DNA of 64,000 nt from Enemella evansiae (lineage in GTDB: Bacteria > Pseudomonadota > Alphaproteobacteria > Rhodobacterales > Rhodobacteraceae): assembly GCA_017255395.1 (NCBI GenBank), contig JAFKDC010000009.1, positions 62,001 to 126,000 on the forward strand, in the 5' to 3' direction. Of the stretch, positions 41,767 to 50,593 are shown piece after piece. The position numbers and the translations under genes are program-made. How positions within the stretch are numbered: the stretch's first letter is position 1; the number at the start of each line of letters is the position of its first letter. Below the pieces are notes generated by a model, which had not been told where the DNA came from, did no database searches, and worked only from the letters and a program-made list of their open reading frames with translations.

Positions 41767-43206
41767 ATGTCACTGGATATTAGCACCATCTATGCGGAAC
41801 AGGTGACGCTCAGCCAACTCGTGCAGAACCTGCTGTACGCATCGGGGACCGTGGGCGCGATCTTCGTTGTGGTCGGACTGCTGTTGATTGACGCGGGCAC
41901 CACCCGGCGGAAGAACCTGTTCAATTCCACCATCGAAAAGACACTGGGGTTCTTCCTCGGCTTCGCCACTTATTACGTAATCGGTTTCGGTTTCTGGGCC
42001 GCGCAGTACTACATCATGGTCGAAGGTACGCTGATGGATTCCATCAAGGACTGGTGGATCGGCGGAGCCATGACCAACAGCCTTGCCCACCGGGTCGATC
42101 CGGCGATCTTTCCCGGCCTGAACACCTTCCAGATCTTCGTTTTCTTCCTCGCGGTCTTTGCGGGTATCATCAACGTCCTGCTGCATTTCTCGGTGGCCGA
42201 GCGCATGAAGCCCGCAGCCTATTACATCACCTGCGTGGTTGCCGCCGTCGTCTCCTCGGCGCTCAGCCTTGTGACATGGGGTTCGGTCGGGCCGCTGACC
42301 AACCTGGGCTTCCACGATTTCTTCGGCGTGGGTTTCGTCTACATGTTCCCGGCCGGTATGCTGCTGGTTTTCACCCCGATGCTGGGCAAGCGCCCCGGCA
42401 TGATGGAACCGCATGCGCGCGTGTCGGCCTATCTGGCGCCCAGCATCGGCCTTTGCGCACCGGGCCTGCTGATGATCTTCGCCGGTCTGCCGACGGTGAT
42501 CCTGTCCTGCCTGTTCTTCTTCGACCCCGAAGCCATGGCGGTCAGCGTGACCATGGCCGAAACCAGTGTCGGCGTCGCGCTGAACAACTATGCGCTGGTC
42601 TGGGCCGGTGGCGCGATCACCGGGCTGATCCTTGCCTATGCCTCGAAGAACTACGCCTACACCCTGCTCGGGCCGCTTGCGGGCTACGTGGCCGGGGCCT
42701 CGGGCTTTGACGTCTACCTGCCGTGGCAGGCGCTGCTGCTGGGGCTCGTCGCGCCGCTTGCCGCCTACGCGGTCTATGAGTTCACGCTGAAGCGCGGCAT
42801 CGACGAGCACAAGCTGTTCCCGCTGTTCCTTGGGTCGGGAACGCTGGGTCTGATCTTCCTTGGCATCTTCAAGGCGGGCACCCCGCGCGGCGGTTATCTG
42901 GGCATCGAGGAAGGCGCCTATGCCTTCCAGCATGGCGAGATTTCCCTGCTGATGCAGCTTGCCGGGATCGTGACCTGCGTCGGGACCGGCGTCGTCACCG
43001 CCCTGGTCCTGTCGGTGATCCTGAAGGCGACCGTTGGACTGCGTGTCGACGAGGACGATCAGATCGACGGTCTGGACAAGCTGTACTGGGATCTGGAACC
43101 GGACGTCTACACCCATGCGGACAGCGCGCCGGGTGCGGGCTCGACCGGGCGTCCCCATGATGCCCCGGCGGCAGCCAGAACGCCCGACGGGCTGGCGCGC
43201 AGCTGA
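41767..43206 (+). CDS. Divergent Amt-family membrane protein lacking the twin histidines
   Basis: 479 residues and about 11 helices. The C-terminal tail ATVGLRVDEDDQIDGLDKLYWD matches the conserved cytosolic tail of ammonium transporters, and LGFHDFFGVGFVYMFPAG aligns with the D(F/Y)AGG..VH...G segment around the first pore histidine. There Tyr192 replaces His, and Leu355 replaces the second pore His in the DE...FPLFLGSG segment. It is therefore unlikely to conduct ammonium in the standard way. Placed next to methylated-amine genes, it may carry or sense an amine. A terminator hairpin follows. Confidence 0.8.
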   Translation: MSLDISTIYAEQVTLSQLVQNLLYASGTVGAIFVVVGLLLIDAGTTRRKNLFNSTIEKTLGFFLGFATYYVIGFGFWAAQYYIMVEGTLMDSIKDWWIGGAMTNSLAHRVDPAIFPGLNTFQIFVFFLAVFAGIINVLLHFSVAERMKPAAYYITCVVAAVVSSALSLVTWGSVGPLTNLGFHDFFGVGFVYMFPAGMLLVFTPMLGKRPGMMEPHARVSAYLAPSIGLCAPGLLMIFAGLPTVILSCLFFFDPEAMAVSVTMAETSVGVALNNYALVWAGGAITGLILAYASKNYAYTLLGPLAGYVAGASGFDVYLPWQALLLGLVAPLAAYAVYEFTLKRGIDEHKLFPLFLGSGTLGLIFLGIFKAGTPRGGYLGIEEGAYAFQHGEISLLMQLAGIVTCVGTGVVTALVLSVILKATVGLRVDEDDQIDGLDKLYWDLEPDVYTHADSAPGAGSTGRPHDAPAAARTPDGLARS

Positions 43207-43224
43207 CCGCAAAGCCTCATGACA

Positions 43225-43247
43225 GGCCCCGGCATCGCGCCGGGGCC
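43225..43247 (+). terminator. Rho-independent-type terminator after the Amt-like gene
   Basis: GGCCCCGGC and GCCGGGGCC form a 9-bp perfect stem with a five-base loop, followed by TTCTTGT. Confidence 0.8.
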
Positions 43248-43340
43248 TTCTTGTATCCCGCGCCGCTTGTCGCGTAATACGGGGTGGACGTCCTGCCACG
43301 GGGCGCAAGACGCGCCGGGATCGCCGTGACGGAAACACCG

Positions 43341-44060
43341 ATGAACCAGACCAGACTCAATGCCTCTGCCGCCCCGAGCAGTATCGGGGAAACGGTCCGT
43401 ATCGTGGTGGACCGGCTCCTTGTCCGCATCCAGTCCGGGGAGTATCCGCCGGATTCCCGCCTGCCGAGCGAGCGGGCGCTGGCCTCGGAGCTGGGGGTGT
43501 CGCGCAACACCGTGCGCGAGGCGCTGGATGTGCTCGAAAGCCGTGACATGGTCCGGCGGCGGCAGGGCAGCGGCAGCTTTGTCACCTACCATTCCCACCG
43601 ATCCGAAGCCCCGCAGCAGGGTTCCATCGGAGAGCGGACAAGTCCGCTGGACCACCTGATCGTGCGTTCGATCATCGAGCCCGAGATGACCCGCCTTGCG
43701 GTGATGAACATGACACCCAAGGATCTTGAAGAGCTGGCCCGGGTCGTGGTCCGGATAGAGGCGGTGCGCACCGACCTCAACGAGTTCATCAGGGGTGAGG
43801 AAGAGTTCTACCGATCCATCGCGCGGGCCACGCGCAACCCCCTGCTCGAAGCCTGCTACGAGCTGACCATCGAGGTCTGCCGGCAGAGCTTTCGCACCGC
43901 ACTGATGCGCAAGCACCTGACGCCCGGACGCATTCAGGCCTATCAGGCCCGGTTCAACTCGCTGTTCAACGCGATTGCCACGCGGGACGTCGAGGCGGCG
44001 GTCGAGATCACCAAGCTGCATCTGGTCGAAGAACAGATGTTGTTCCTGCACGAGCGTTAA
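43341..44060 (+). CDS. FadR/PdhR-like GntR regulator in the methylated-amine region
   Basis: 239 residues. Winged helix YPPDSRLPSERALASELGVS and RNTVREALDVLESRDMV, then an FCD domain with the EPEMTRLAVMNM and FYRSIARATRNPLLEACY motifs. PdhR-class regulators bind ATTGGTNNNACCAAT-type sites, and such dyads and half-sites lie upstream of the Amt-like gene, tmm, the XRE gene and the dmm/amt promoters. The ATG at 43341 is preferred over a GTG 19 codons upstream. It would be the natural regulator of this region; the ligand is unknown. Confidence 0.88.
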   Translation: MNQTRLNASAAPSSIGETVRIVVDRLLVRIQSGEYPPDSRLPSERALASELGVSRNTVREALDVLESRDMVRRRQGSGSFVTYHSHRSEAPQQGSIGERTSPLDHLIVRSIIEPEMTRLAVMNMTPKDLEELARVVVRIEAVRTDLNEFIRGEEEFYRSIARATRNPLLEACYELTIEVCRQSFRTALMRKHLTPGRIQAYQARFNSLFNAIATRDVEAAVEITKLHLVEEQMLFLHER

Positions 44061-44200
44061 GCCCGCGGACAGCCTGACACGGGGCGCCGCCTGCGATGAC
44101 CGGGTTGTCCGGCCCCGCCCGGCCTCTGGCGCAGCCGTGACCGCAGGCCGCCGATGGCCAGGGGCGGCCCCATCCGTCAGGGCGCAGCGCGCGGGGCCTG

Positions 44201-45520
44201 TCAGTCTCCGGCTTCGCGGGTCAGCAGGCCGGTGGTCTGCACGCTGCCGGCCTCTGCGCGCTGTTGCCACAGTTGCCCCATGGACTGCAGGTGCCTGCGC
44301 AGCAAGGACTCGTGCTGCTTCAGCCAGTCCGGGACCGAACGGAACTCGGCGATCTGCGCCTTGCCGTCCACCAGCCGCACCACCGGCCAGTCGCCGATCA
44401 GCGCATTGTCGATGCCGAAGACCTGCTCGCCCCACCAGCGCGCGGGGCCGAAGGCATGGGTTACCGGCTCCATCTGCTTCATGGTGGTCAGGACCGAAAC
44501 CGGCGAGACCGAGGCGACCTTTTCCACCGCCGCGTGCCAGATTTCGAGAATCGCCACATACTCCCAGCTGACCGCGCTCCAGGTGTCGGGGTAGCGGGTG
44601 TTGTATTCCCGGTAGAACTCCTTGGGGCGGTTGAAGAAGAACGCCTTGCGCGCCAGCTTGGGGTCGTCGAAGTCGGGGAACTGGAACAGCGTACCTTCCA
44701 TGAAGGCGCGCGACGTCCGCGCCACGCAGCGCGGGTAGTTGTCGAAGGTGCAGGACAGGATGCGCCCGTCGAAACCGGCCTCATAGGCGTATTCCGTCAT
44801 GGCATGCACCATTGGCGTGTAGCTGGTGCACCAGCACAGGACGTCCGGCTTCTGGGCCAGCATGGGGTCGACGATGGCGGCCACGTCGGTCTGTTCCGGA
44901 TCGTAGAGGATGTCCTTGACCACCGGCAGGCCCGCCGCCTCGAAGGCGGCGCGATAGGTCGCCGTCGACGGCAGCCCCAGCGCATCTCGCTGGCTGCACA
45001 GGGCGATCCGGCGGCGCTGCGGTTCGTTCTCGGCCAGCCAGTCGACCGCGGTGACGTTGAAAACCGGATGCACCTCGGAGGGCGCGATCAGGTATCGCGT
45101 GTCCGGCGACAGGTCGCTGGGCAGCAGGGTCGAGGTCAGCACGCGCCTCTGGTTGAGGAAGGATCGCAGCGGCGTATAGGTGTCGCCGCCCAGCATCATC
45201 AGCAGGCTGACCCCTTCGGTCAGCACCAGATGCCGGGCGCCTTCCATCGCGCGCTGCGGGTCGTAACCGCAGTCGAAGGGGATGATCCGAAGCGGATAGC
45301 GGCGCCCTCCGATCAGGATGCCCCCTGCCCTGTTCAGCCACTCGGCCCAAAGCTCGCAGCCGTAAAGGCCCGGAAGACCCCACGAGCTGACCGGGCCGCT
45401 CAGGGGGGCCAGAAAGCCGACATTGACCGGCTCTGTCATCCCGACGCGATCGTTGGGAAACAGCGAGGTTACGGCGATGGTCTGTGCGAAACTTGATCCC
45501 AGCATACCAATCTCTACCAT
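44201..45520 (-). CDS. AmiC-like cytosolic substrate-binding protein (Peripla_BP_6 type)
   Basis: 439 residues of the branched-chain amino acid/amide binding-protein fold (NVGFLAPLSGPVSSWG, IIPFDCGYDPQRAMEGARHL). Most homologues are exported, but there is no signal peptide; the N terminus MVEIGMLGSSFAQTI is not hydrophobic enough, and a shorter start at 45439 (MTEPVNVGF) gives none either. No permease or ATPase genes are next to it. It may act as a cytosolic sensor, as AmiC does in amidase control, here of amines or amides. The gene is divergent from tmm. Confidence 0.8.
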   Translation of the reverse strand: MVEIGMLGSSFAQTIAVTSLFPNDRVGMTEPVNVGFLAPLSGPVSSWGLPGLYGCELWAEWLNRAGGILIGGRRYPLRIIPFDCGYDPQRAMEGARHLVLTEGVSLLMMLGGDTYTPLRSFLNQRRVLTSTLLPSDLSPDTRYLIAPSEVHPVFNVTAVDWLAENEPQRRRIALCSQRDALGLPSTATYRAAFEAAGLPVVKDILYDPEQTDVAAIVDPMLAQKPDVLCWCTSYTPMVHAMTEYAYEAGFDGRILSCTFDNYPRCVARTSRAFMEGTLFQFPDFDDPKLARKAFFFNRPKEFYREYNTRYPDTWSAVSWEYVAILEIWHAAVEKVASVSPVSVLTTMKQMEPVTHAFGPARWWGEQVFGIDNALIGDWPVVRLVDGKAQIAEFRSVPDWLKQHESLLRRHLQSMGQLWQQRAEAGSVQTTGLLTREAGD

Positions 45521-45620
45521 TCGAGTGCCTTTTTACAAGACGGGTATTATTCACCCGAGGGTAAATTTGTTTGCCTCCGTGAAAAAAGTATTTGACAGAA
45601 CGGCGGCGCAGAGGTGACAT

Positions 45621-45643
45621 TTGGTACAACCAATAAGTACCAA
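45621..45643. promoter_or_regulatory. PdhR-type operator TTGGT-ACA-ACCAA upstream of tmm
   Basis: TTGGTACAACCAA (45621-45633) is a perfect 5-bp dyad with a 3-base spacer; a second, larger dyad TTGGTAC...GTACCAA spans 45621-45643. It lies about 40 bases upstream of the tmm start. The pattern equals the TTGGTNNNACCAA core bound by PdhR/FadR-type GntR regulators. Confidence 0.65.
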
Positions 45644-45672
45644 TAAAGTCCTCTTCAGCATGGGAGACAGAA

Positions 45673-47022
45673 ATGACCAAGAAGCGGGTTGCTATCATCG
45701 GGGCCGGACCGTCCGGTCTTGCCCAACTTCGCGCGTTCCAGTCGGCTGCGGCAAAAGGCGAGGAAATCCCCGACATTGTCTGCTTCGAAAAGCAGGACAA
45801 CTGGGGCGGGTTGTGGAACTACACCTGGCGCACGGGGCTGGATGAGAACGGCGAACCTGTTCACTGCTCGATGTACCGCTACCTGTGGTCCAACGGCCCG
45901 AAAGAGGGCCTGGAATTCGCCGATTACTCTTTCGAAGAGCATTTCGGCAAGCAGATCGCCTCTTACCCGCCGCGCGCCGTGCTGTTCGACTACATCGAAG
46001 GCCGCGTGCAGAAAGCCGGGGTCCGCGACCTGATCCGCTTCAACACCGCCGTGCGCTGGGTCAGCTTCGACGAGGCCACCGGCCAGTTCACGGTCACGGT
46101 GCACGATCACACCAAGGACCACGTCTATTCGGAAGACTTCGACCACGTGATCTGCGCATCCGGCCACTTCTCGACGCCGAACGTGCCCTACTACGAAGGC
46201 TTCGAATCGTTCAACGGCCGCCTCGTGCATGCGCATGACTTCCGCGACGCCCGCGAATTCTCGGGCAAGGACATCCTTGTCGTCGGCTCGTCCTACTCTG
46301 CCGAGGACATCGGCTCACAGTGCTGGAAATACGGCGCCAAGTCGATCACCTCGTGTTACCGCTCGGCGCCCATGGGCTTCAAATGGCCCGACAACTGGGA
46401 AGAGAAGCCGGCGATGGAGAAAGTCAGCGGGAACACCGTCTACTTCTCGGACGGCACCACCAAAGAGGTGCAGGCGATCATCCTGTGCACCGGGTACAAG
46501 CACTTCTTCAACTTCCTGCCCGACGACCTGCGCCTGAAGACGGCCAACCGCCTGGCGACGGCGGACCTCTACAAGGGCGTTGCCTTCGTCAACAACCCCA
46601 AGCTCTTCTACCTCGGCATGCAGGACCAGTGGTTCACCTTCAACATGTTCGACGCGCAGGCCTGGTGGGTGCGCGACGCGATCATGGGCAAGATCGACCT
46701 CTCGGGCGTCAGCAAGGAGCAGATGCTGGCCGATGTGAAGGAACGCGAAGAGCGCGAGGAAGTGGACGACGACGTGAAATACGCGATCCGCTACCAGGCC
46801 GATTACATCCAGGAACTGGTGGCAGAGACCGACTATCCCAGCTTCGACATCGACGGCGCCTGCGAGGCCTTCTTCCAGTGGAAGAAGCACAAGGCCGAGG
46901 ACATCATGGGCTTCCGCAACAACCGCTATAAGTCGGTGATGACCGGAACCATGGCCCCGGTGCACCACACCCCTTGGAAGGACGCGCTGGACGACAGCAT
47001 GGCGGCTTACCTCCAGAACTGA
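45673..47022 (+). CDS. tmm: Trimethylamine monooxygenase (Tmm)
   Basis: 449-residue class B flavin monooxygenase. FAD loop [26 protein letters not shown] (FMO fingerprint region), NADPH loop [12 protein letters not shown], and the [17 protein letters not shown] and [15 protein letters not shown] segments are nearly those of known Roseobacter Tmm. It oxidises trimethylamine to TMAO. GGGAGA precedes the ATG. Unlike in many roseobacters, no tdm or tmoXWV gene follows. A strong terminator lies just after. Confidence 0.95.
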   Translation: MTKKRVAIIGAGPSGLAQLRAFQSAAAKGEEIPDIVCFEKQDNWGGLWNYTWRTGLDENGEPVHCSMYRYLWSNGPKEGLEFADYSFEEHFGKQIASYPPRAVLFDYIEGRVQKAGVRDLIRFNTAVRWVSFDEATGQFTVTVHDHTKDHVYSEDFDHVICASGHFSTPNVPYYEGFESFNGRLVHAHDFRDAREFSGKDILVVGSSYSAEDIGSQCWKYGAKSITSCYRSAPMGFKWPDNWEEKPAMEKVSGNTVYFSDGTTKEVQAIILCTGYKHFFNFLPDDLRLKTANRLATADLYKGVAFVNNPKLFYLGMQDQWFTFNMFDAQAWWVRDAIMGKIDLSGVSKEQMLADVKEREEREEVDDDVKYAIRYQADYIQELVAETDYPSFDIDGACEAFFQWKKHKAEDIMGFRNNRYKSVMTGTMAPVHHTPWKDALDDSMAAYLQN

Positions 47023-47074
47023 TCCGGCTCCCGGGGGCGCGCCCGAAAGCGCCCCGGAACCCCTTTGCCTCCGC

Positions 47075-47106
47075 GACGCCCCCCGCACTCCTGTGCGGGG
47101 GGCGTC
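47075..47106 (+). terminator. Terminator after tmm
   Basis: A 14-bp perfect stem (GACGCCCCCCGCAC with GTGCGGGGGGCGTC) and a four-base loop TCCT. There is no clear U-tract, but the stem is very stable. Confidence 0.75.
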
Positions 47107-47684
47107 GTGCCTTGGACAGATGCGGACAGGATCGCGATCCGGCCCACGCCCCTGCTGATGACAGCACAGACGAATCCCGCCGCACTACCGGCCGGGCGGT
47201 CCGCCGGTCATCGCGGATGCGGCGCGAACAGTGATCCGTGAACACAGTTCACGCCCCTCCCGGCGCAGATTCCGATCATTTCACGAGAAAAATTATTTCG
47301 TGGAATCAACGTCCCGAGGCCGCGCGCACGGCGAAGTGAACCACTTCGAACCAATGTCAGCGGTGCGCCGCCGGTGGCGCCGACCTGCCTGAGCAATGCC
47401 GCGAACAGCGCGGTTGCGCCGAACGCATCCCGCCCCAGCCGTGCGTCGACAAGGCTGGCAGCGGCATGGGGCCGCCGGTCCTTCCGGGGTGTTTTCCTGC
47501 CAGGACAAAGGCCGGTCCGGCCTGTCGGAAACACGAGACAGGGGCTCTGCGCCGCTGGTCGAGGGGCCGCCACGCGCAGGTCCGCCGGTGCCTTCGTTCG
47601 TCGCTCCCGGCGGCGCATGCGCAGGGGCGGCGAGGCACGCTACGATTTTGGGGGCAAAGGTCGGCCTCTCCTTCCGACGCCAGA
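47107..47684. other. Gene-free stretch between tmm and the XRE-cupin gene
   Basis: About 580 bases without a supported gene. Open frames here lack ribosome sites and known motifs; the largest (from 47396) only becomes a real gene at 47813. Confidence 0.5.
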
Positions 47685-47708
47685 ACCAATTGAACCAATC
47701 AGACCAAA
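47685..47708. promoter_or_regulatory. Three ACCAA(T/A) direct repeats at 9-bp spacing
   Basis: ACCAAT (47685), ACCAAT (47694) and ACCAAA (47703) recur every nine bases, about 105 bases upstream of the XRE-cupin start. The half-site equals that in the tmm and Amt-like dyads, but in direct orientation. Nine bases is near one helical turn, so proteins could bind side by side. Confidence 0.5.
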
Positions 47709-47812
47709 TTTTTAACCACAGGAAAGCTTTTTTGCAATGCAGTGAAATTCCGCTAAAAGTAAGAAGCGTGGACGTTAGCCTATACAGTGATTTCATCGAG
47801 GGATATGCAGGC

Positions 47813-48460
47813 ATGAAAATTGACACCCCCAAGGCTATGACCAAGCTCATCCAGGACCCCCACAGCATTCGCGAGGAACGCGAGAAGGTTCTTGAAGTCG
47901 CCATAGGCCGTGAAGTCCGCGCCTACCGGAAGAAGCAAAACATCACCGTGGCAGAGCTGTCTGCCCTGACCAACCTGTCGATCGGGATGCTGTCGAAGAT
48001 CGAGAACGGCAATACCTCGCCCTCTCTGACCACCCTGCAGACCCTTGCGAATGCCCTGTCGGTGCCGATGACGGCCTTTTTCAAGGGCTTCGAAGAACGG
48101 CGCGAGGCGGTGCACACCAAGGCGGGCGAAGGGGTCGAGATCGAGCGGGCGGGCACCCGCGCCGGGCATCAGTACAATCTGCTGGGGCATATCGGCGCGA
48201 ATTCCAGCGGCGTGATCGTAGAGCCCTACCTGATCGTGCTGAACAACGAATCCGACACCTTCAAGACCTTCCAGCACGACGGGATCGAGACGATCTACAT
48301 GCTGGAGGGCTGCGTCGGCTACCGCCATGGCACGGAAACCTACCGGCTGGAGCCGGGCGACACGCTGTTCTTCGACGCCGACGCGCCGCACGGACCGGAA
48401 GAGCTGATCCGCTTCCCGATCCGTTACCTGTCGATCATCTGTTACCCGCAACGCACCTGA
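47813..48460 (+). CDS. XRE-family regulator with C-terminal cupin
   Basis: 215 residues. Residues 30-90 form a helix-turn-helix (REVRAYRKKQNITVAELSAL, TNLSIGMLSKIENGNTSPSL, TTLQTLANAL), and the C-terminal half is a cupin (IYMLEGCVGYRHGTETYRLE, PGDTLFFDADAPHGP) that binds a small effector. Such regulators control amine and aldehyde catabolism in several proteobacteria. Start ATG 47813 with GAGGG upstream. It is convergent with the demethylase operon and may regulate it. Confidence 0.9.
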   Translation: MKIDTPKAMTKLIQDPHSIREEREKVLEVAIGREVRAYRKKQNITVAELSALTNLSIGMLSKIENGNTSPSLTTLQTLANALSVPMTAFFKGFEERREAVHTKAGEGVEIERAGTRAGHQYNLLGHIGANSSGVIVEPYLIVLNNESDTFKTFQHDGIETIYMLEGCVGYRHGTETYRLEPGDTLFFDADAPHGPEELIRFPIRYLSIICYPQRT

Positions 48461-48465
48461 GGGGC

Positions 48466-48514
48466 GCCGGTTTCTTCGAAAGAAACCGGCCCGGAAACTT
48501 TGGAAGTTTCCGGG
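48466..48514. terminator. Two back-to-back hairpins between converging genes
   Basis: GCCGGTTTCTT/AAGAAACCGGC (48466-48490) and CCCGGAAACTT/AAGTTTCCGGG (48490-48514) are perfect 11-bp stems with three-base loops. The AT-rich tops and adjacent placement suit a bidirectional terminator. Confidence 0.75.
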
Positions 48515-48527
48515 TCCCCTGCGGATG

Positions 48528-49595
48528 TCAGCGTTGCAGCGGCGGTTCGCTGTCCAGATCCGGCCAGATGCCGGGGCTGGTGGGCAGGCCGTCGTCGTAT
48601 TGCGACAGGTAGTCCAGCATCATCGGACGGTTATCGATGAAGCCCTTGTAGGTCGCCAGCTCGTCGGGCAGGTCGCTCAGGACGCGGTGCAGGCGGCGAC
48701 CCCATTTCGGTACCGTCACGATGTCCTGGAAGGCGATCAGGTAGCAGCGGATCGGGAAGAGCAGCGCATTCGAGCGCGGCAGCCGGAAGAAGGTCTGCAA
48801 CTCGACCCGCAGGTGCTGCTTGGCGCCGATGTTCTCGGGCGTCAGGGTGGTCTTCTGGATGCCCCATTTGTGGTAGTTCTCGGGGCTGGTATCCAGCCGC
48901 GGGTTCACCGTCATGGTCCAGTTCAGCCGCCGCGCGGGGGCGCCCTGCTGGACGTTCAGCAGGAACTTCAGGGCGCGCTTGAAGATGCCCATCTCATGCG
49001 CCAGCGGCACCGGGGCATGCCATTCGAAGAAGTTCATGCCGATGTCGAAATCGAGGCTCCAGTCGGCCTGCGTCGTCACCATGCCCGCGTCCATCCACAG
49101 CATCTCGTCGCGCTGGTCGAGCACGGCGAAATCGCCCTGTGTCTGGCGGGTGATGTATTCCAGCGGGCCGCAGGGCAGCGTGGTCTCGTCGAGGAAGGTA
49201 AAGCTGTGGTCGATGCCCATGGGCTTGTTGACCCAGCGCCAGCGGTCGCCATCGCGGTGCAGCTCGAAGAGGTCGGGGTAGTCCTCGGACTTCGACACCA
49301 TGATGAGTTCCAGCGTGTCCCAGCCCGCCAGCGTCATATGCGGCAGAGACTGGCAGCGCAGCGGGTCTTCGGCCAGCACCAGCGCGCGGTCCTGCATCTC
49401 GGACAGGTAATGCTCGTCGACGTCGAAGCGTTTCTCGTAGATCGAGCCCTCGGGTCCGCCCCGGTGCTGTTCCATGTTGACCGAGTACATGTAACTGTCC
49501 TCGTGGAACGGGAAGGGGAAGCGTTTGATCGCCCAAGCGGAATTGCGGAAAGAATAGTCGTCGCGGAAGGTCTCTTCGTTGAACTGGATCGTCAT
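48528..49595 (-). CDS. Haem-dependent oxidative N-demethylase-type subunit (DUF3445)
   Basis: 355 residues of the DUF3445 family, haem-containing catalytic subunits of dimethylamine monooxygenase. Landmarks are LPHMTLAGWDTLELIMVS, ISPENYHKWG-like TSPENYHKWGIQ, and RVELQTFFRLPRSNALLFPI with a conserved RxELQT(F/L)xRLP pattern. It is the last gene of an operon with a ferredoxin reductase, a zinc-ribbon subunit and an aminomethyltransferase. Expected reaction: dimethylamine to methylamine and formaldehyde with O2 and reductant. Confidence 0.85.
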   Translation of the reverse strand: MTIQFNEETFRDDYSFRNSAWAIKRFPFPFHEDSYMYSVNMEQHRGGPEGSIYEKRFDVDEHYLSEMQDRALVLAEDPLRCQSLPHMTLAGWDTLELIMVSKSEDYPDLFELHRDGDRWRWVNKPMGIDHSFTFLDETTLPCGPLEYITRQTQGDFAVLDQRDEMLWMDAGMVTTQADWSLDFDIGMNFFEWHAPVPLAHEMGIFKRALKFLLNVQQGAPARRLNWTMTVNPRLDTSPENYHKWGIQKTTLTPENIGAKQHLRVELQTFFRLPRSNALLFPIRCYLIAFQDIVTVPKWGRRLHRVLSDLPDELATYKGFIDNRPMMLDYLSQYDDGLPTSPGIWPDLDSEPPLQR

Positions 49596-49606
49596 GTCGC
49601 TGCTCC

Positions 49607-50593
49607 TTACCGGTCCAGAACCAGCGTCTTGCCGACGAAGCGGCTGACGCAGGGCATGATCTTCTTGCCGGAGGCGTGGTCTTCCTCCTCCAGCCAGTGG
49701 TCGCGGTGGACAAATTCGCCGTCCGCCTCGATCACGTCGGTTTCGCATTGGCCGCAGGCCCCGCCCCGGCAGAGGAAGGGCGCGTCGACGCCGCAACGCT
49801 CCATCGCTTCCAGCAGGCTTTCGTGTTCACCCACCTGGATGGTGATATCCGAGCGGCAGAGCCGCACCTCGAAGGGCTTGCCGGGCTGCGGCGCGAGGAA
49901 TTCCTCGGAGTGCACGGCCTCTTCGGGCCAGCCATGGGCGGTGGCGGTGCTGTGGACCCAGTCGATCATGCCTGCCGGGCCGCAGACATAGACATGGGTG
50001 CCCAGCGGTTGACCGTCGAGAAGATCCGCCAGCGGCAGCGCCTGCCCCTGATCGTCGTAATAGACATGCACGCGCGCCGGGTAGCGGGCGGTCAGCTCCT
50101 CGGCGTAAGAGGCCAGCGCGGCGCTGCGGGTGGCGTAGTGCAGTTCCCACTGCCCGCCCATGCGGTCGAGCTGCGCGATCATCGCCATGAAGGGCGTGAT
50201 GCCGATGCCGCCCGCCAGAAAGACGTGCTTGCGCGCCCGCATGTCCAGCGCGAACAGGTTGACCGGGTAGCTCAGCGTCATCGTATCGCCGACCTTGACG
50301 TTCCGGTGCATGAACAGCGACCCGCCCCGACCGGCGTCGTCGCGGCGCACCGAGATCGCGTAGGTCGTGGGGTCGGCGGGGTCGGACATCAGCGAATAGG
50401 GATTCAGGCGGGTACGGTCGCCGTCCTTCATCTCGATCACCGTATGCGCGCCCGCGGAGAAGGGCGGAAAGGCTTCGCCGTCGGCGCGGGTGAACTCGAA
50501 CCGCGTCACAAGCTCGTTCAGCGGCACCACCGCAGAGACGGTGACGGCAATGCGCTCGGCGCCGGCGCGGGCTTTCTGGGGCGCGGCGCTCAT
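49607..50593 (-). CDS. PDR/VanB-type ferredoxin reductase component
   Basis: 328 residues: an FMN-binding domain (RLNPYSLMSDPAD), a NAD(P)H domain (FLAGGIGITPFMAMI and YVCGPAGM) and a C-terminal plant-type [2Fe-2S] domain with CRGGACGQCETDV and a fourth Cys in MPCVSR. It passes electrons from NAD(P)H to the haem N-demethylase. It overlaps the DmmA-like gene by ATGA. The longer frame reaching 51811 is a shadow. Confidence 0.9.
   Translation of the reverse strand: MSAAPQKARAGAERIAVTVSAVVPLNELVTRFEFTRADGEAFPPFSAGAHTVIEMKDGDRTRLNPYSLMSDPADPTTYAISVRRDDAGRGGSLFMHRNVKVGDTMTLSYPVNLFALDMRARKHVFLAGGIGITPFMAMIAQLDRMGGQWELHYATRSAALASYAEELTARYPARVHVYYDDQGQALPLADLLDGQPLGTHVYVCGPAGMIDWVHSTATAHGWPEEAVHSEEFLAPQPGKPFEVRLCRSDITIQVGEHESLLEAMERCGVDAPFLCRGGACGQCETDVIEADGEFVHRDHWLEEEDHASGKKIMPCVSRFVGKTLVLDR

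Noticed and set aside
42054-42710. Overlapping open frame inside the Amt-like gene
   Set aside because: Alternative frame of a strongly supported membrane protein; no independent evidence.
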